In this document: one piece after another, positions 48,248 to 60,100 of the stretch
Layout of the letters: each line of letters starts with the position of its first letter
Position numbering within the stretch: position 1 is the stretch's first letter
Assembly (NCBI GenBank): GCA_029582155.1
Contig: CM055907.1
Coordinates: 15,350,974-15,414,973, forward strand
DNA from: Panopea generosa
Taxonomy: Eukaryota; Mollusca; Bivalvia; Adapedonta; Hiatellidae
Reading direction: 5' to 3'
Length of the DNA: 64,000 nucleotides
Program-made: the position numbers and the translations under genes
Notes under the pieces: generated by a model
Databases searched by the model: none
What the model saw: only the letters and a program-made list of their open reading frames with translations
What the model was told of the DNA's origin: nothing

Positions 48248-49546
48248 ATGGAGGTTGGCAGAGCCATCCAGCAATTTGGTGTCATGTTGCAGCAGCAGGC
48301 AATTCTCAATGTCAGGCAGGCCATTCAGCTCGTTCAGCAGCCCATAGCTGATCATAGACGCCACCGAAGGAGATGGTGGACCAGGCCCTGGTAAACCCAG
48401 GAGAGAAGGCTTCAGTTTTGACAGTATAGCACCATTCTTGCAGAGTTGAGGGAGGGGGGCACCAGCTTCTTCAAGATCTATATGAGGATGACCCCGGAAA
48501 TGATCGACGAGCTTCTGCAACGCCTCGCGCCCAGACTTCAGAAGTCAGGCACCAACTGGAGAAAAGCCCTAGATCCCTGATTGAAGCTGGCGGTAACACT
48601 CAGGCACCTAGCAGCAGGAGATTCCCTCTACTATGATTTTAGGGTGGCTAGGACAACAATTTCCCTCTTTACCCCAGAATTCTGCGAGGCCATAGTACAA
48701 ACATACAGCGAAGAGGTCATCCCTATCCCCAATACACCTGAAGAATGGAGGCCAATAGCTGAAGAGTTTGAAAGGAGGTGGAATATCCCTCATGCATGTG
48801 GAACACTTGATTGCAAACTCATTGCACTGAGGAAGCCCCGCAGATCCGGCTCTGAATACTATAACTATAAAGGCTTTTTCTCAATTGTGCTCATGGCTCT
48901 TGTTGATGCCAACTACAGGTTTCTGTGGATAGACGTCGGAGGCCATGGGCACATGTCAGATGCCCAGATATATAACAATTCCGAGCTCAATGAGATGCTA
49001 GAAGATGGAACCATTGGCTTACCACCTCCAGAACCCCTTTCAAATGATGACCGTGATACGCCGTACTTCATTCTTGGTGACGATGCTTTTGGGTTAAGGA
49101 CCTATTTGATGAAGCCCTATGGGAGACGCAGCCTGGAAAGGGAGAAACTGATAACCAATTACCGGCTATCTAGAGGGAGAAGAGTGGTCGAAAATGCATT
49201 TGGCATCCTGGCGGCCAGATTCAGAGTGCTTCTCATGACAATGCAGCAAACACCGGAAGTTGCTGCAACCATAGTTAAATCGTGTGTGTGCTTCCACAAT
49301 CTAATGAGGTTGAGGTATCCCGGCCTACAACAAGCTCAACTGGACCAAGAGGATGACCAGCACAACCTTGTTCCTGGAGCCTGGAGAACGGATGAGATGC
49401 TGACTGCAATCCAGCAAGTCAGGGGCCATAATCGTGACACAACCGACGCCAAGCAGCAGAGGGAGTACTTATCCAAGTACTTTAATAGTCCAGCAGGGTC
49501 TGTGCCTTGGCAAGACAGAATGGTAAGACAGTTTATAGTGAGATGA
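48248..49546 (+). pseudogene. PIF/Harbinger transposase (DDE_Tnp_4 type), interrupted by three stops
   Basis: From ATG 48248 the frame runs to TGA at 49544-49546, with in-frame stops at 48392-48394 (TAA), 48419-48421 (TGA) and 48578-48580 (TGA). The N-terminus has 'RRHRRRWWTRPW', typical of Harbinger transposases, then 'FFKIYMRMTPEMIDELLQRL'. The intact stretch from 48581 shows the catalytic triad in context: Asp in '[11 protein letters not shown]', Asp in '[14 protein letters not shown]', Glu in '[11 protein letters not shown]', and also '[11 protein letters not shown]'. HARBI1 and PIF transposases cut and paste the element with help from the Myb-like partner. With three stops this copy cannot make a full enzyme unless introns remove them; at least the third lies inside conserved coding sequence. 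Confidence 0.9.
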
Positions 49547-50116
49547 CAGGACAAAAACAATATTCATATCTGAAATGACATTTGATTCTAGAGATTGTTT
49601 TCATGTTGTATTGTTTTGTGTGTAAGTTAACAGCTGAAACTGTTTTGTGCTACGTGATTTTAATAATAAAAACACAATCTGCCATTTACTTTGTTCATAG
49701 ATTTTCAATATCAATTTACCCTTTACCTGATCTATACTTATTTAAACAATTGTGTTCTTTATTTTGGATTAATTTGGGAAACTATTATATAAACAAAGGG
49801 CCAAAGAAACAAATAAAGTTATACTCCCTGTACATCAGTTTAATTGAAACAAATATATTGTTACATAAAAATCAAATTAAACAGTTTTCCATAAATGCAG
49901 TTACACCAACAATTACACAAACAGTCGTTCAAACATAAAAAAGTACAACAAATAAACAAAACTGCACTTCTTGTGGACTTCCTGTCCTCATGTTGTTTAA
50001 ATGTCTTCCGAGCCCTCCTCATGCTGTGAGGAGACAGGGATACCAGCTGTCACCATACTAGCTGTGAAAATGTCCTCACGCAAGGATTGTCGGGGAGCTT
50101 ACTGTTCCTGTGACTG

Positions 50117-51914
50117 TCACTGTGACTGTCCCTGGAGGTAACCTGGGTGTGTTTGGCGGATATAATCGCACCCAATGGAACCCCACACGCTGGCTGGAGG
50201 TTGGTTGCTGGTCCACTTTGAGGGATCAGGCTGCCACTGTGGTTGCTGGTATGACCTGCTACTGCCTGTAACTGGAGCTTGGGGTTGGGGCGGAGCTTGA
50301 GTGTCACTGCGTGTATGGGCATTTCGCTGGACATCTTGCAGAACAAATGCAGTCTGATGCCTCCATGTACAGGTCCTCAGGCAGCTGTCTAAGAATGTTT
50401 GCACTCATCTCGGCAAAGTGTTGCCTCTGACGCTCCTGGGCGGTACTCTCTGGTCGGAGGTACCTTGCAAACTTGTCTCCTACCACCATCAGCTGCTGGC
50501 TACAACGAACAAGAGCCCGGATACCCTCATCAGGCGCTGTATCGACTACCTTGGCTCTCTTGGGGTCACGAACAAGTGGAAGTCGCGTGTATGGGGCAGG
50601 GTCTGAAGACGCAGATATAGGAGGAGTAACACCTGGTCCCTCTAACGAGGTATCAGCTGCAGAGACGTCCTCTTCGGCTTCTTGGATGGGGGCAACTCGG
50701 TTAGTCTGGTCCTCGTCATCAAGGTCAGGAAGTTGGACGTGAAGTCTGGCAGCTCTTTTCTGCTTCATTTGTAAAACATTTAAGAAAATACTTTTAAGTG
50801 TTATGTACATTTAAAAACAATGTTAGAAACTGAAAATATGAAGAAAAAAAATGTACACGTTAAAATAATGTTTAGAATATATAATGACGTGTAAGGAAAA
50901 TAATTTGTTTTACTTACGCTGCGAACAGGGACTTCACTTCACCTATGTGCGGAAGGAGAAACTGGAAACGTTCCCACAGTCTCCTGACCTTGTCGGTGAC
51001 TCCATATACTTCAAAGCCACTCCCAGATGGAGTGACTTTCTTTTTCTTGATTTTACTCAGCTTGGACCTTGTGGACTGATACCACTGTTTGATATCCTTG
51101 GCATCACGGCCTATGAATTCGCTCAGCTCCTCCCACTTCCTCTCCCTGGATTGTGTATACCTCCATTGGTCTCTGTGTTTGTTATACAGGAAGTCATTGG
51201 CTAACAAGAACTCACGAATCTTGTCCTGATCTTCCTCGGAGATGATACTGAAAGTACACAACAGACAAAGCATTTGAAAATAATTACATAGGATGAGAAA
51301 ACATGCATTTTCCGTCATATCTCCCCACGGGCTGGACATAATGGAATGATTCAGTAAACCATGAGCTAAAACATGAATGAAAAAATGGTAGGGGTTGACA
51401 TACTTTCTAAAATTAATTACAATGAATCAGTTTTGATTTTCTTAAATTAATTTAAATATTACTGCAGTGCATGTATTGCTACTAACACTATGCGATTCCT
51501 GGGCTTCTTGGTCTTGGACTTGGGCTTGGTGTTCCGAGTGTCGTCTTCCTGGGTATCGCCTGCAAGGTTGTCACCGTCCTGTGTCTCTCCACCATCCGCA
51601 CTGTCATGACCATCAGAGGCATCATCATGAACAGAATCACAGGATTCTTTGCCATTCACTGCAGGGTCATTCCCACTCATCATAGGAGCGACGGTACGAG
51701 GTTCAAGGACCTCCCTTGAGCAGTTCTCTGGGGAATGCTGCTGCTTGGATCCGCCACTACCGCGTCCGTCTGTAGCACCAACTTTACCCCTGGCACCGTG
51801 GCCACAAGCTCTTCCCCTGACGATGGAGCCTTTCGTGATCTGTGGGACCTCATCAGAGGCAGTCATGGGGGCCTTGCCTTTGTCGGATTTCTTACATTTC
51901 CTTTTTACAGGCAT
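50117..51914 (-). pseudogene. Harbinger second protein (MADF/Myb-SANT-like), probably decayed
   Basis: Read on the - strand. Exon 1 starts at ATG 51914 (MPVKRKCKKSDKGK, a basic start then a Ser/Asp-rich region) and ends near 51487. Exon 2 is about 51247-50918 and holds the MADF-like domain: 'IREFLLANDFLYNKHRDQW', 'KWEELSEFIGRDAKDIKQWY', 'RSKLSKIKKKK'. Exon 3 is about 50759-50304 (LDDEDQ...LVRCSQQLMVVGDKF...ILRQLPEDLYMEA). Near 50345 the coding pattern moves to another frame, a Pro/Gln-rich tail ending about 50117, which suggests a frameshift. The exon 1-2 join keeps frame; the exon 2-3 join at the visible sites does not. In Harbinger elements this protein binds DNA and carries the transposase into the nucleus. 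Confidence 0.7.
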
Positions 51915-52606
51915 GATAATAAAACAACAAAACGTCTCACAGAATTGTCAGAGAATCTCAATCTAATGTGACGTGGATTAAACTACTGCAGAAACTGGAG
52001 CAAAACTACTGGCGACGACCTATATAATACCGAGCAACACCCGACATCACCAATCGAACGCCGCCTTGTCTCCGACTAGCCACCGATTCACCACTCACGA
52101 AATCAGACTTGTCACCGATCAAAAGCGTCCGGAAACCGATCAACAGCCGATGATTACTTATGAATACCGATTGGACTCTTACAAATTTAAACCCACCGAT
52201 GACACGATGGCGGCAATCGATTGATCACAGATTGAATCCCTAGTTACCACCGATCAAAACCAAACCGACGAAATCCCACATTATTTCTCATCTTTTTTCT
52301 ATCGGTGGTAAGTATTAGTTGATCGGTTGCTTATCGGTGGCTCATCGGTGATATCGGTTGTAGACAGGTTGTCAATCGGTTATTTGTAAAATATTTTCAC
52401 CGATCGAGAATTTTAAACATGTTTAAAAATCCCGATCGGTAATTTTTCACCGATAAAACTTATCTTTCCCCAATAGCAGTTGATAGGTGGAAAACAGGTG
52501 ACCAATAGGTGATATCGGTGTTAAATACGTTGTCATCGGTTCACTCCATAATTTGGCTAAAAAACTACCGATCAATCACCGATGGCTCTGTGTAACTGGT
52601 GTGTTA

Positions 52607-54100
52607 CATAGTAGGTTAGTATTCAAAGTCCGCCCATGTTGCTACATGTATTACGAATGATTTCATACAAAAATACGCTTTTGTACATTACGAGTAATCA
52701 AAATGGTCACCATCACTATACACGCATAAATACAATGTTGAAGAAGATGGGAATTTAATTCCTACGTTGAACCTACAGTCTTTTATGCACTTATCAATAA
52801 AATAGGATGTTTGTTGTGTTTTGTCAGCTTTGAAACGCAGCCATGTTCCTCGTGGAACAGCATCTGTTTGGGGTTGCCTGTACGATAACTAGTCTCGTAG
52901 ATTTCTATTTTCGTTTTGTAATTCCTAATGAAAACTGTTTTGGTGGTAAGTTGGCAAGGGCATCATTAATACGTCAAGCATTCATCGGGGACATTTTTTT
53001 TAATTTTAATTAAAACCTAATGATCAGGTTTTTATAATCTCATTGATTCGAAGGATACTATTGGTTGTTATTAATTTGAGGTAAAAGGAGAAAACTGCAT
53101 GCTAGATTAGATATATGCTTTTTTTAAAAAATATGGGCAAGATGTTTGGGCTCGGGGTAGCACGAGCTGCTGATTTACTTGACACATCGTCCCATTAATG
53201 AAAAAAGGTACCAAGTGCCTTCTGATTCATATACAGTTGGTACCTTATTACTCTTCTGGGACGATATAATATTGAATTTCCATGCCACAATGTATTTGTT
53301 TAGGAACATTATTGGATGATTTGATAAAGTACTAAGGTATTACATACAGTGCTGTATCATACAAAGTCTGTACATGCTGCTGGATTATGAATTATCTAGT
53401 TTGCAACTTTATATCATATTTTATCTCGGATTAAATTTGATACTCGTGATAAGTCTATCCCAGTGCGTGATATCTCCCTATTCAAGCCAGTAAAATCCTT
53501 ATACATTGAAGCATGAACTTCCCTGTCTGTCCCACAATTCATAGCAATATAAACGCACTACCCAATTCAATAGTTGATGAATTAATGATATTTATTTTCT
53601 TTTAAACCTATTGCTTGTTTTGCTGGAACGGGTTCAAATTTCAGTATAATGAGTTTAATATGGTATCTATACTATCTGATAAAATGATCCCTTGAAATCA
53701 TTTTCCTTTGAAACAGTTGGTAAGGTAATTTGTTGGAACGCGTTCAAGAATTTAATAGAATTATTGAACGAAAGCTCGCGCACTGTCAACAGTGCGCCAT
53801 CCTTGAAGAAAATGCATGATCAAATAGACCAAAGTCGTATTGGATTTGAATTACAATTTTTACCACAATGGTAAATTGAACTTGGATATATTTTTATATG
53901 AATAAATTATTATATAGCTATTTTCAGTTTGTACACAAAATTGTTGTTAAAATGAAAATGTTAAAACATGGAGTGAAATTGTATTATTTTACATATAAAA
54001 GGAAAATGATATATGTAACAGTCAAGTGTATGGCAAATGAAAAAATAAGTTTTACAATAGGAAATAAGTGTTTATGATAAGTGCCGTGAATGTGTAATAC
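52607..54100. other. Stretch right of the Harbinger element
   Basis: Holds the possible exon at 53717-53874 and a diverged solitary relative of the 104-bp satellite at about 53455-53590 ('agtgcgtgatatctccctat', 'ctgtctgtcccacaattc'). Otherwise AT-rich. Confidence 0.5.
53717..53874 (+). CDS. Possible orphan terminal exon, unknown protein
   Basis: An acceptor-like 'cctttgaaacag' precedes an open frame encoding 'GKVICWNAFKNLIELLNESS', 'TVNSAPSLKKMHDQID' and 'RIGFELQFLPQW', then TAA. Composition and codon choice look coding, but I recognise no family and no upstream exon can be joined. It lies 1.1 kb right of the Harbinger element. It may be a relic exon or chance. Confidence 0.25.
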
Positions 54101-54104
54101 GTGG

Positions 54105-54300
54105 AGCGCATGGTCTAGTAGTAGAGCACCGGACCCATGATCGGAGGGTCGTGGGTTCGGTCCCCCGCCACGGCTATGTGTGGTGTCCTTGATCAAGACA
54201 CATTTCCACATATGCTTAGTACTGGCTCTACCCGGGAAGACTTCAAGCGTGATTTTCCTAAGTTGTAAGAACTTGTTTTACAATCGAAGTTACATAAATT
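54105..54300 (+). mobile_element. SINE family C, full plus copy
   Basis: A box 'gcatggtctagtagtagagc', B box 'gtgggttcggtcccc', then 'atgcttagtactggctctac' and the end 'ttgtaagaacttgttttaca'. Confidence 0.8.
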
Positions 54301-55860
54301 AGATTAAACCATGTGTAATAAAATCACTTGTTTCATTAAATCAAGTGTAGCAATGTGATTGGTGTACCCATTAATCACGTGAAATATACTTAACGTTTTC
54401 AGTTTTTGAAAATTATTATATGTTTTATCCCAGGTCTGTTATATTTTTGTCGGTTCATATAATAACAAAAAGTATGTTTAGAATCAATTTGTTAAATGAG
54501 TGTTTTACAGTGACGGATTTGATAAAAAAAACTAGGTAAGAAAGATTTATCTTTGTTGATCATTGATGTCATATTTAGATTTGATACAATACCAATACTC
54601 GTCTTGTTAAAGGGGTAACCTACAATAACTCGCGTGTAACAACTAATCGTGTAAAACAATACTTTCAGTGCACCAAATAGCCTCGTACTATAGTTCGAGT
54701 GTGGATAATAATCATACATAACAATAAGAAGAGTGTAACAGTGTAACCGACGATAAACAATCAGTTTAAGGATAGTGTAACAACTTCTTGTTTATAAGCA
54801 TAAACCGAGTGTAACAATGCGTTTTGGTGAAACAATTATACGACAAAGAAATTGCAGTTAGAAATTCTATTTCTTTAGTTTCAATGTAAAGATCAAAATA
54901 TAAGGTAAAATCAAACTTGTTAAAATACATCAATTACTCCAATATTATATATTTCACTAAACTATTATATTAATTAATCCAATATTATATCAGTTACGAT
55001 TACAATAAAGATATAAGTCATGCAGTACTGCGATAGACGTCATTTTGACAGTCACTCTACCCAGATTTCCAATACATCATTTATTTGCGAGGTATGTTAT
55101 TCTTAAACGTCTCAGATAATCTAATTATTGAATCCTACACAAACTTATATTTGCAAATTCATAATAAACACGAATTTTTGATTAACAGTTCAATTTATTT
55201 ATTTTACATAGATTGTCAAACAAGTTCTTACAGTACTAAATATATGCGGATAAAGGGTCGTGCTGGAGGACATTACACATTTGGCCTGGCGATGCTAGGT
55301 CCGATGCTTTAACACTAGATCACATGGTCGACATAACAGTTTACATACGTATTAAGCCATACTCGACGCTCATGATTTCTTCAATGAAATTCCGATTGGT
55401 ATAACATTATATTCTTAAATAAATCATAAAGTAAATGGTATTATTTGTACATTGAAAGGGAACTGAGTTCCGAAACAAGCTCTTTTCAAAGTAGTAAATA
55501 ACTAACTGTTTCTGTGATTGCCACCATGCTGCCCTATAATTATACATACTATATTAATATACAGTAATTCTAATTACTTTAAAGAAAAAAAAACAACAAC
55601 AAAAAAAAACAATATATATGATATTTATTCAAATGGGAATTTCCCATTAATTTACCACTATTATCATTTGCGTTATGATACACTTACAAATATAACATAC
55701 CGATCGGAAGTTCCCAAAGAAAACTATTTTCATTTTCGCATTGCACGTACCGAATTTAAGTTGTTTATAACGTGCTAATATCAACATGGCAAACGGTAAT
55801 GCAAACAATTGTTCATCTATATAAATTGCCTGGGTGAGTAAATAATCACTATCACATATC
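54301..55860. other. Non-genic stretch
   Basis: 'agtgtaacaa' recurs loosely between 54620 and 54830, and a decayed SINE head lies near 55255-55325. No gene seen. Confidence 0.45.
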
Positions 55861-55868
55861 TGAACATA

Positions 55869-56071
55869 CAGTAGAACTTCTTTGGCTCGAACACAGGTGG
55901 CTTGAAGACCACATACAGGTCGAACCACTTATCTGGTTAAGGCAGAATTTAATTCTTATTTCGGTGTTTTTGCATGTATGGTATGACGTTGAACTATATT
56001 TGGCTCGAAGGACCCTTAAGCCGAACTATTTTGTCCAGTCACGTCATATTCGAGCCATCGAAGTTCTACTG
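55869..56071. mobile_element. Pogo/Tigger-like MITE, intact
   Basis: Inverted ends CAGTAGAACTTCTTTGGCTC and (reverse complement) CAGTAGAACTTCGATGGCTC, flanked by TA on both sides, the target duplication of Tc1/mariner/pogo elements. 203 bp, no coding sequence. Two degraded copies at 8105 and 41842. Confidence 0.85.
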
Positions 56072-56439
56072 TATTTATTAACACTAGGCACTATGTCGTC
56101 ACGATAGAGACATCGAACCAACTGCAATAAAAATACTCTGTGAAAATTGCTGTATAATTCTATAATACTATACATGAATCAAATTAGAAAGCAAACATTT
56201 CTAATTTGAAGTTGGAAAATCTCAAGGTTTAATTGTAAAATGCTACGGGGGAACTATAACTGATTATCACTAGTATATGTGGAGTTAGTCTAGTTGGACA
56301 TATGAAACATATATTTTGCACGTGGAAATGAGCTTAAGTATATTTGTGTTTAGATGCATTATTTAATTGTTCGGACACACGTGATCATTTTATTGTTAAA
56401 AAGATAAATAGGATAATGATATTTTATTTATCAGGTAAT

Positions 56440-57111
56440 ATGTCACAGAAAGCATACAGTCTAAAGTCTAAGTCTTGTCTGAAACGACTACGGTCCTTTC
56501 AGGATGTTGGTAGCGACAAAGATCAGGGTGTATCGCCGGTTGAAAATAATAATGGTAGGGATATAGTGTTTGGAAACAACAATAACACCCATACTTCAAA
56601 TAAAAGGAAAGATGAGTCACACAATATGATAAATGAAATGGAGAATGAGGACATTAACACATCTACACCAAAACGTTTAAGAAATGGCATAGGATTTACA
56701 AGTGAAACGGAATACTTACGAATTGAAACTAAGTTCTCTAACAAACGTACAGCTGCAAAACAGTCGTGTGAAGCACCGTATAGACTTCAATCAAGACCGA
56801 CCATTGAACACACTACCACACGTGGTGATGATGAACCAAACATAGATGCCGCTGACGATCGAGATATTAAAAAAGCTAATCCAACACGATTGAATGCAAT
56901 CAACAATAATACATTTGAGCCAATGGATCCGAGCCCAGCGATCAACCCCAATATGAGCGATGATATTGATCTAGACATTGATGTTATTAACGTTCAGGAT
57001 GTTAAACAAGCAAGAGTGAATTTTATCAACCAAAATATACCGGTACAAATGAAATCTCCTTTTCCCAAAGAAACATCATTACTGCGTCGCGTTTTGTTTC
57101 CCAGCGCAAAG
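56440..57111 (+). CDS. Copy 3 exon 1: polar N-terminal region
   Basis: ATG at 56440, ending phase 0 at 'GCAAAG|gtaaga'. The frame is open upstream to 56344 with another ATG at 56416, but an acceptor-like 'tttatttatcag' ends at 56434, so 56440 is the likelier start after a 5' UTR intron. The 224 codons are rich in Asn, Asp and Lys, with 'SCLKRLRSFQD' near the start and 'TPKRLRNG' further on as possible nuclear localisation signals. The last residues (ETSLL..VLFPSAK) parallel the end of copy 2 exon 1 (ETGLFNFRPSV). Confidence 0.75.
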
Positions 57112-60100
57112 GTAAGACACACTCAATTAGCATTAACATTGACTTGGTTACATGAAAATCATAATAACACGGATTGACTGCTCAAAATTACTTTTCATAC
57201 GCCATTTTCGTGATGTTTTTCTTTGTTCCGTTACAGTCAGAAATCTTCTTTAATTATCTAATTGTACTACGGTCGGAGGGACAGTCGATTCAATGATGAC
57301 GAAATGTACAAATCAATATCTCACATTCTTTTCAATACGGCTGACCGGCGATTGTGGATCGCATATTGATAACTATTCAAAACCATTAGCTATAGAATGT
57401 AATAGGGCGTTCTTCAGTTATAAATTGTTTATTTATTTGGGGTACGGGCTTGTTTGCATTGATGCGCGGTGAATAAATGAAATAACTGTCTGTTCTGAAA
57501 GTATCAGGAGGTCAGAGAAACGCTGAGAGAGGCGTGGTTACGTCAATATTTATGGAGGAGAAAAATAACTTTAATCGCACCCAGTGGCGTAGCTGACCCT
57601 AAAATGATGTGCAGGCCAACCGAATTCTAGTGGGGTTGGGGAAGGGGTTTGGGGACATAGCCCTCTCCCCCATCAGAAAAAAGACTTTCAGGATGCATTT
57701 CCTGCGTTCTGATGGCATTTCCAGAAGATATAGTGAATAAATTTTCAAAAATATGTGCAAGCCCGGGCATTGTGACGTAAAGGCAGCTACGCAACTGGCA
57801 CCTAATACTAAAAAAGGGCAACCGCTGAAACAGTTAATGGACATAACATAAGTTAAGTTAAGTAATAAAACACGTCAGAAGGAATAGGATTCGACTACCT
57901 CACTTTATTGTATAACAAATCATATTTCATGAGTTTAATTGTAACTAACAAGTTCCAAATTTGAAACCTTAAATTCCGCGACATGGATTTAATTAAGTGG
58001 AGTTAAAAAATGTCATCTTTGTTGCATTCCTTTATCATTTTTAGAATAAACCATTTGAATAATTCTGTTTTTGTAGCAACCAGAAGCTGTGGACGAGATA
58101 TTCATCCCTCACCAATTACAAACTGATAACGTTTGTGGCGATAGATTTGGTGCAAACCTAGCAACATATAGTGCAAGAGATAATCAAAATAAACATTCGC
58201 CTTGTAATCAGCACATTTTCTACAATGTGACAAGGAATGGGCCTGCTAGCCAAATGCGTATCGAGTAAGTTTTTTTTATAATACCTTAAAGTCTCATAAA
58301 AACTAATAGTTTCACACTGTTCTACATATATAGAAATGCGCTTCTTGAATACTAAGCATATTACCACTGATTATAAAAGTACTTTGTTGCTATGGATAGT
58401 CAGTCCAATGTTGGTTCAAATATGCAGAAAAAAAACATGGGTTTGATCAGATTGCTTTTTTTCACAATGTTGAGGATTTGACGACATCGCTTCATTTATG
58501 ACAAGTATGCCAATTTGCTGTAATGTATTACTACGCATATTTACTTTATCATACAGTACCAAATATCCAAATTAGGCAGAATTCATGCAAATGTTCCTAT
58601 GTTCTCATATGTTCAAAGAAATAGGACAATCTGGTGCAGTTTTAATTTCTTTGTCGCATTAATCTTGCTATCGTCTTCTAAAGGTAACGCTTAAATGAGA
58701 CCTTTACGGTTACTGATACAAATTTAAGTGAGATCTTTAGGGTTACTGATACATATTTAAGTGAAAACTTTAGGGTTACTGATACAGATTTAAGTGAGAC
58801 GTTAAGGGTTACTGATACAGATTGAAGTAAGACCTTTAGGGTTACTGAAACAGATTTAAGTCAGACCTTTAGGGTTACTGATACAGATTTAAGTGAGACC
58901 TTTAGGGTTACTGATACAGATTTAAGTCAGACCTTTAGGGTTACTGATACAGATTTAAATGAGACCTTTAGGGTTACAGATACAAATTGAAGTCAGACTT
59001 TTAGTGTTACTGATACAGATTTAAGTGAGACCTTTAGGGTTACTGATACAGATTTAAGTGAGACCTTTAGGGTTACTGTTACAGATTTAAGTCAGACCTT
59101 TAGGGTTACTGATACAGATTTAAGTGAGATCCTGAGGGTTACTGATACATATTTATGTGAGACCTTTTGTGTTACTGATACATATTTATGTGAGACCTTT
59201 AGGGTTACTGATACAGATTTATGTGAGACCTTTAGGGTTACTGATACAGATTTATGTGAGACCTTTAGGGTTACTGATACAGATTAGAGAATATGAATAT
59301 CTAAACTCATAACTAGATCGAATAGATTAGGTGATTTATTCGGTGGCCTCTTTCAGGTTGCGGTCCACTAATCTTTTTAGCATGGCAAACGATATAGCCA
59401 AGTCTATACATTAAACTATTTAGCACAGGCACTATTCTACTTTTATACCGAGGAAACAATCAAATCAAAAATAGTTTATGCAAGCCAATGGCATCCCACC
59501 ATCCAAGTTTGTTATACCCTAATAAAATCATGGAATTCCCTTTCTCTCCAACGATTCATACCACACTGTGACATTCATGTATTTCAACTTTTGCTCTAGA
59601 GACTGACCAATCAGCTCGAGTGTCATTGCCATGAAGGGAGAGTTAGGGTCGTTTTACGGGATAAAAAAACCGTGGGATATCCTGCTTGGAATTTCATCTG
59701 CCAGTATACGTCTCACACACCAATTAATTTTGTACTGTTCTACATATAGAGACATGAACTTCTGGAACAATGGATACATTACCAATGGTTCTAAAAGTGC
59801 CTTATTCCCATAGATTGTCCTCTGTTGGTCCAAATATGCCGAAAAGAAATATGGGGTTGACCAGGTTGTTTTTTTCACAATTTCGATGATTTGATGGCAC
59901 CCCTTCATTTTTGACAATTCTGCCCATTTGTTGCAAGTATCACTACGCATCTTTAAACTGTTATAGCATCATCAAACAGTTCCCAGTGTCACCCAAACTT
60001 TGCAGAAATCATTAAAATGTTCCAATGTTCCCATATGCAAAAAGAAATATGACATGTTATGCATTTTTAACAAAAAAATTGCCCAACCACTTTACACAGC

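Larger units (their letters stand above)
47740..52603. mobile_element. Full-length PIF/Harbinger DNA transposon
   Basis: The ends are inverted repeats: left CACCCCAGTTACACAGA, right (reverse complement) CACACCAGTTACACAGA. They are flanked by TTA on both sides (47737-47739 and 52604-52606), the 3-base target duplication typical of PIF/Harbinger. Inside are the two genes expected for the superfamily: a DDE transposase on + and a MADF/Myb-like protein on -. Both are decayed. Many ATCGGT/ACCGAT hexamers lie in the few hundred bases inside each end. It sits between gene copies 2 and 3. Confidence 0.93.

Noticed and set aside
58690-59285. Interstitial telomere repeat
   Set aside because: Contains TTTAGGGTTA once per 33-bp unit but no tandem TTAGGG run.
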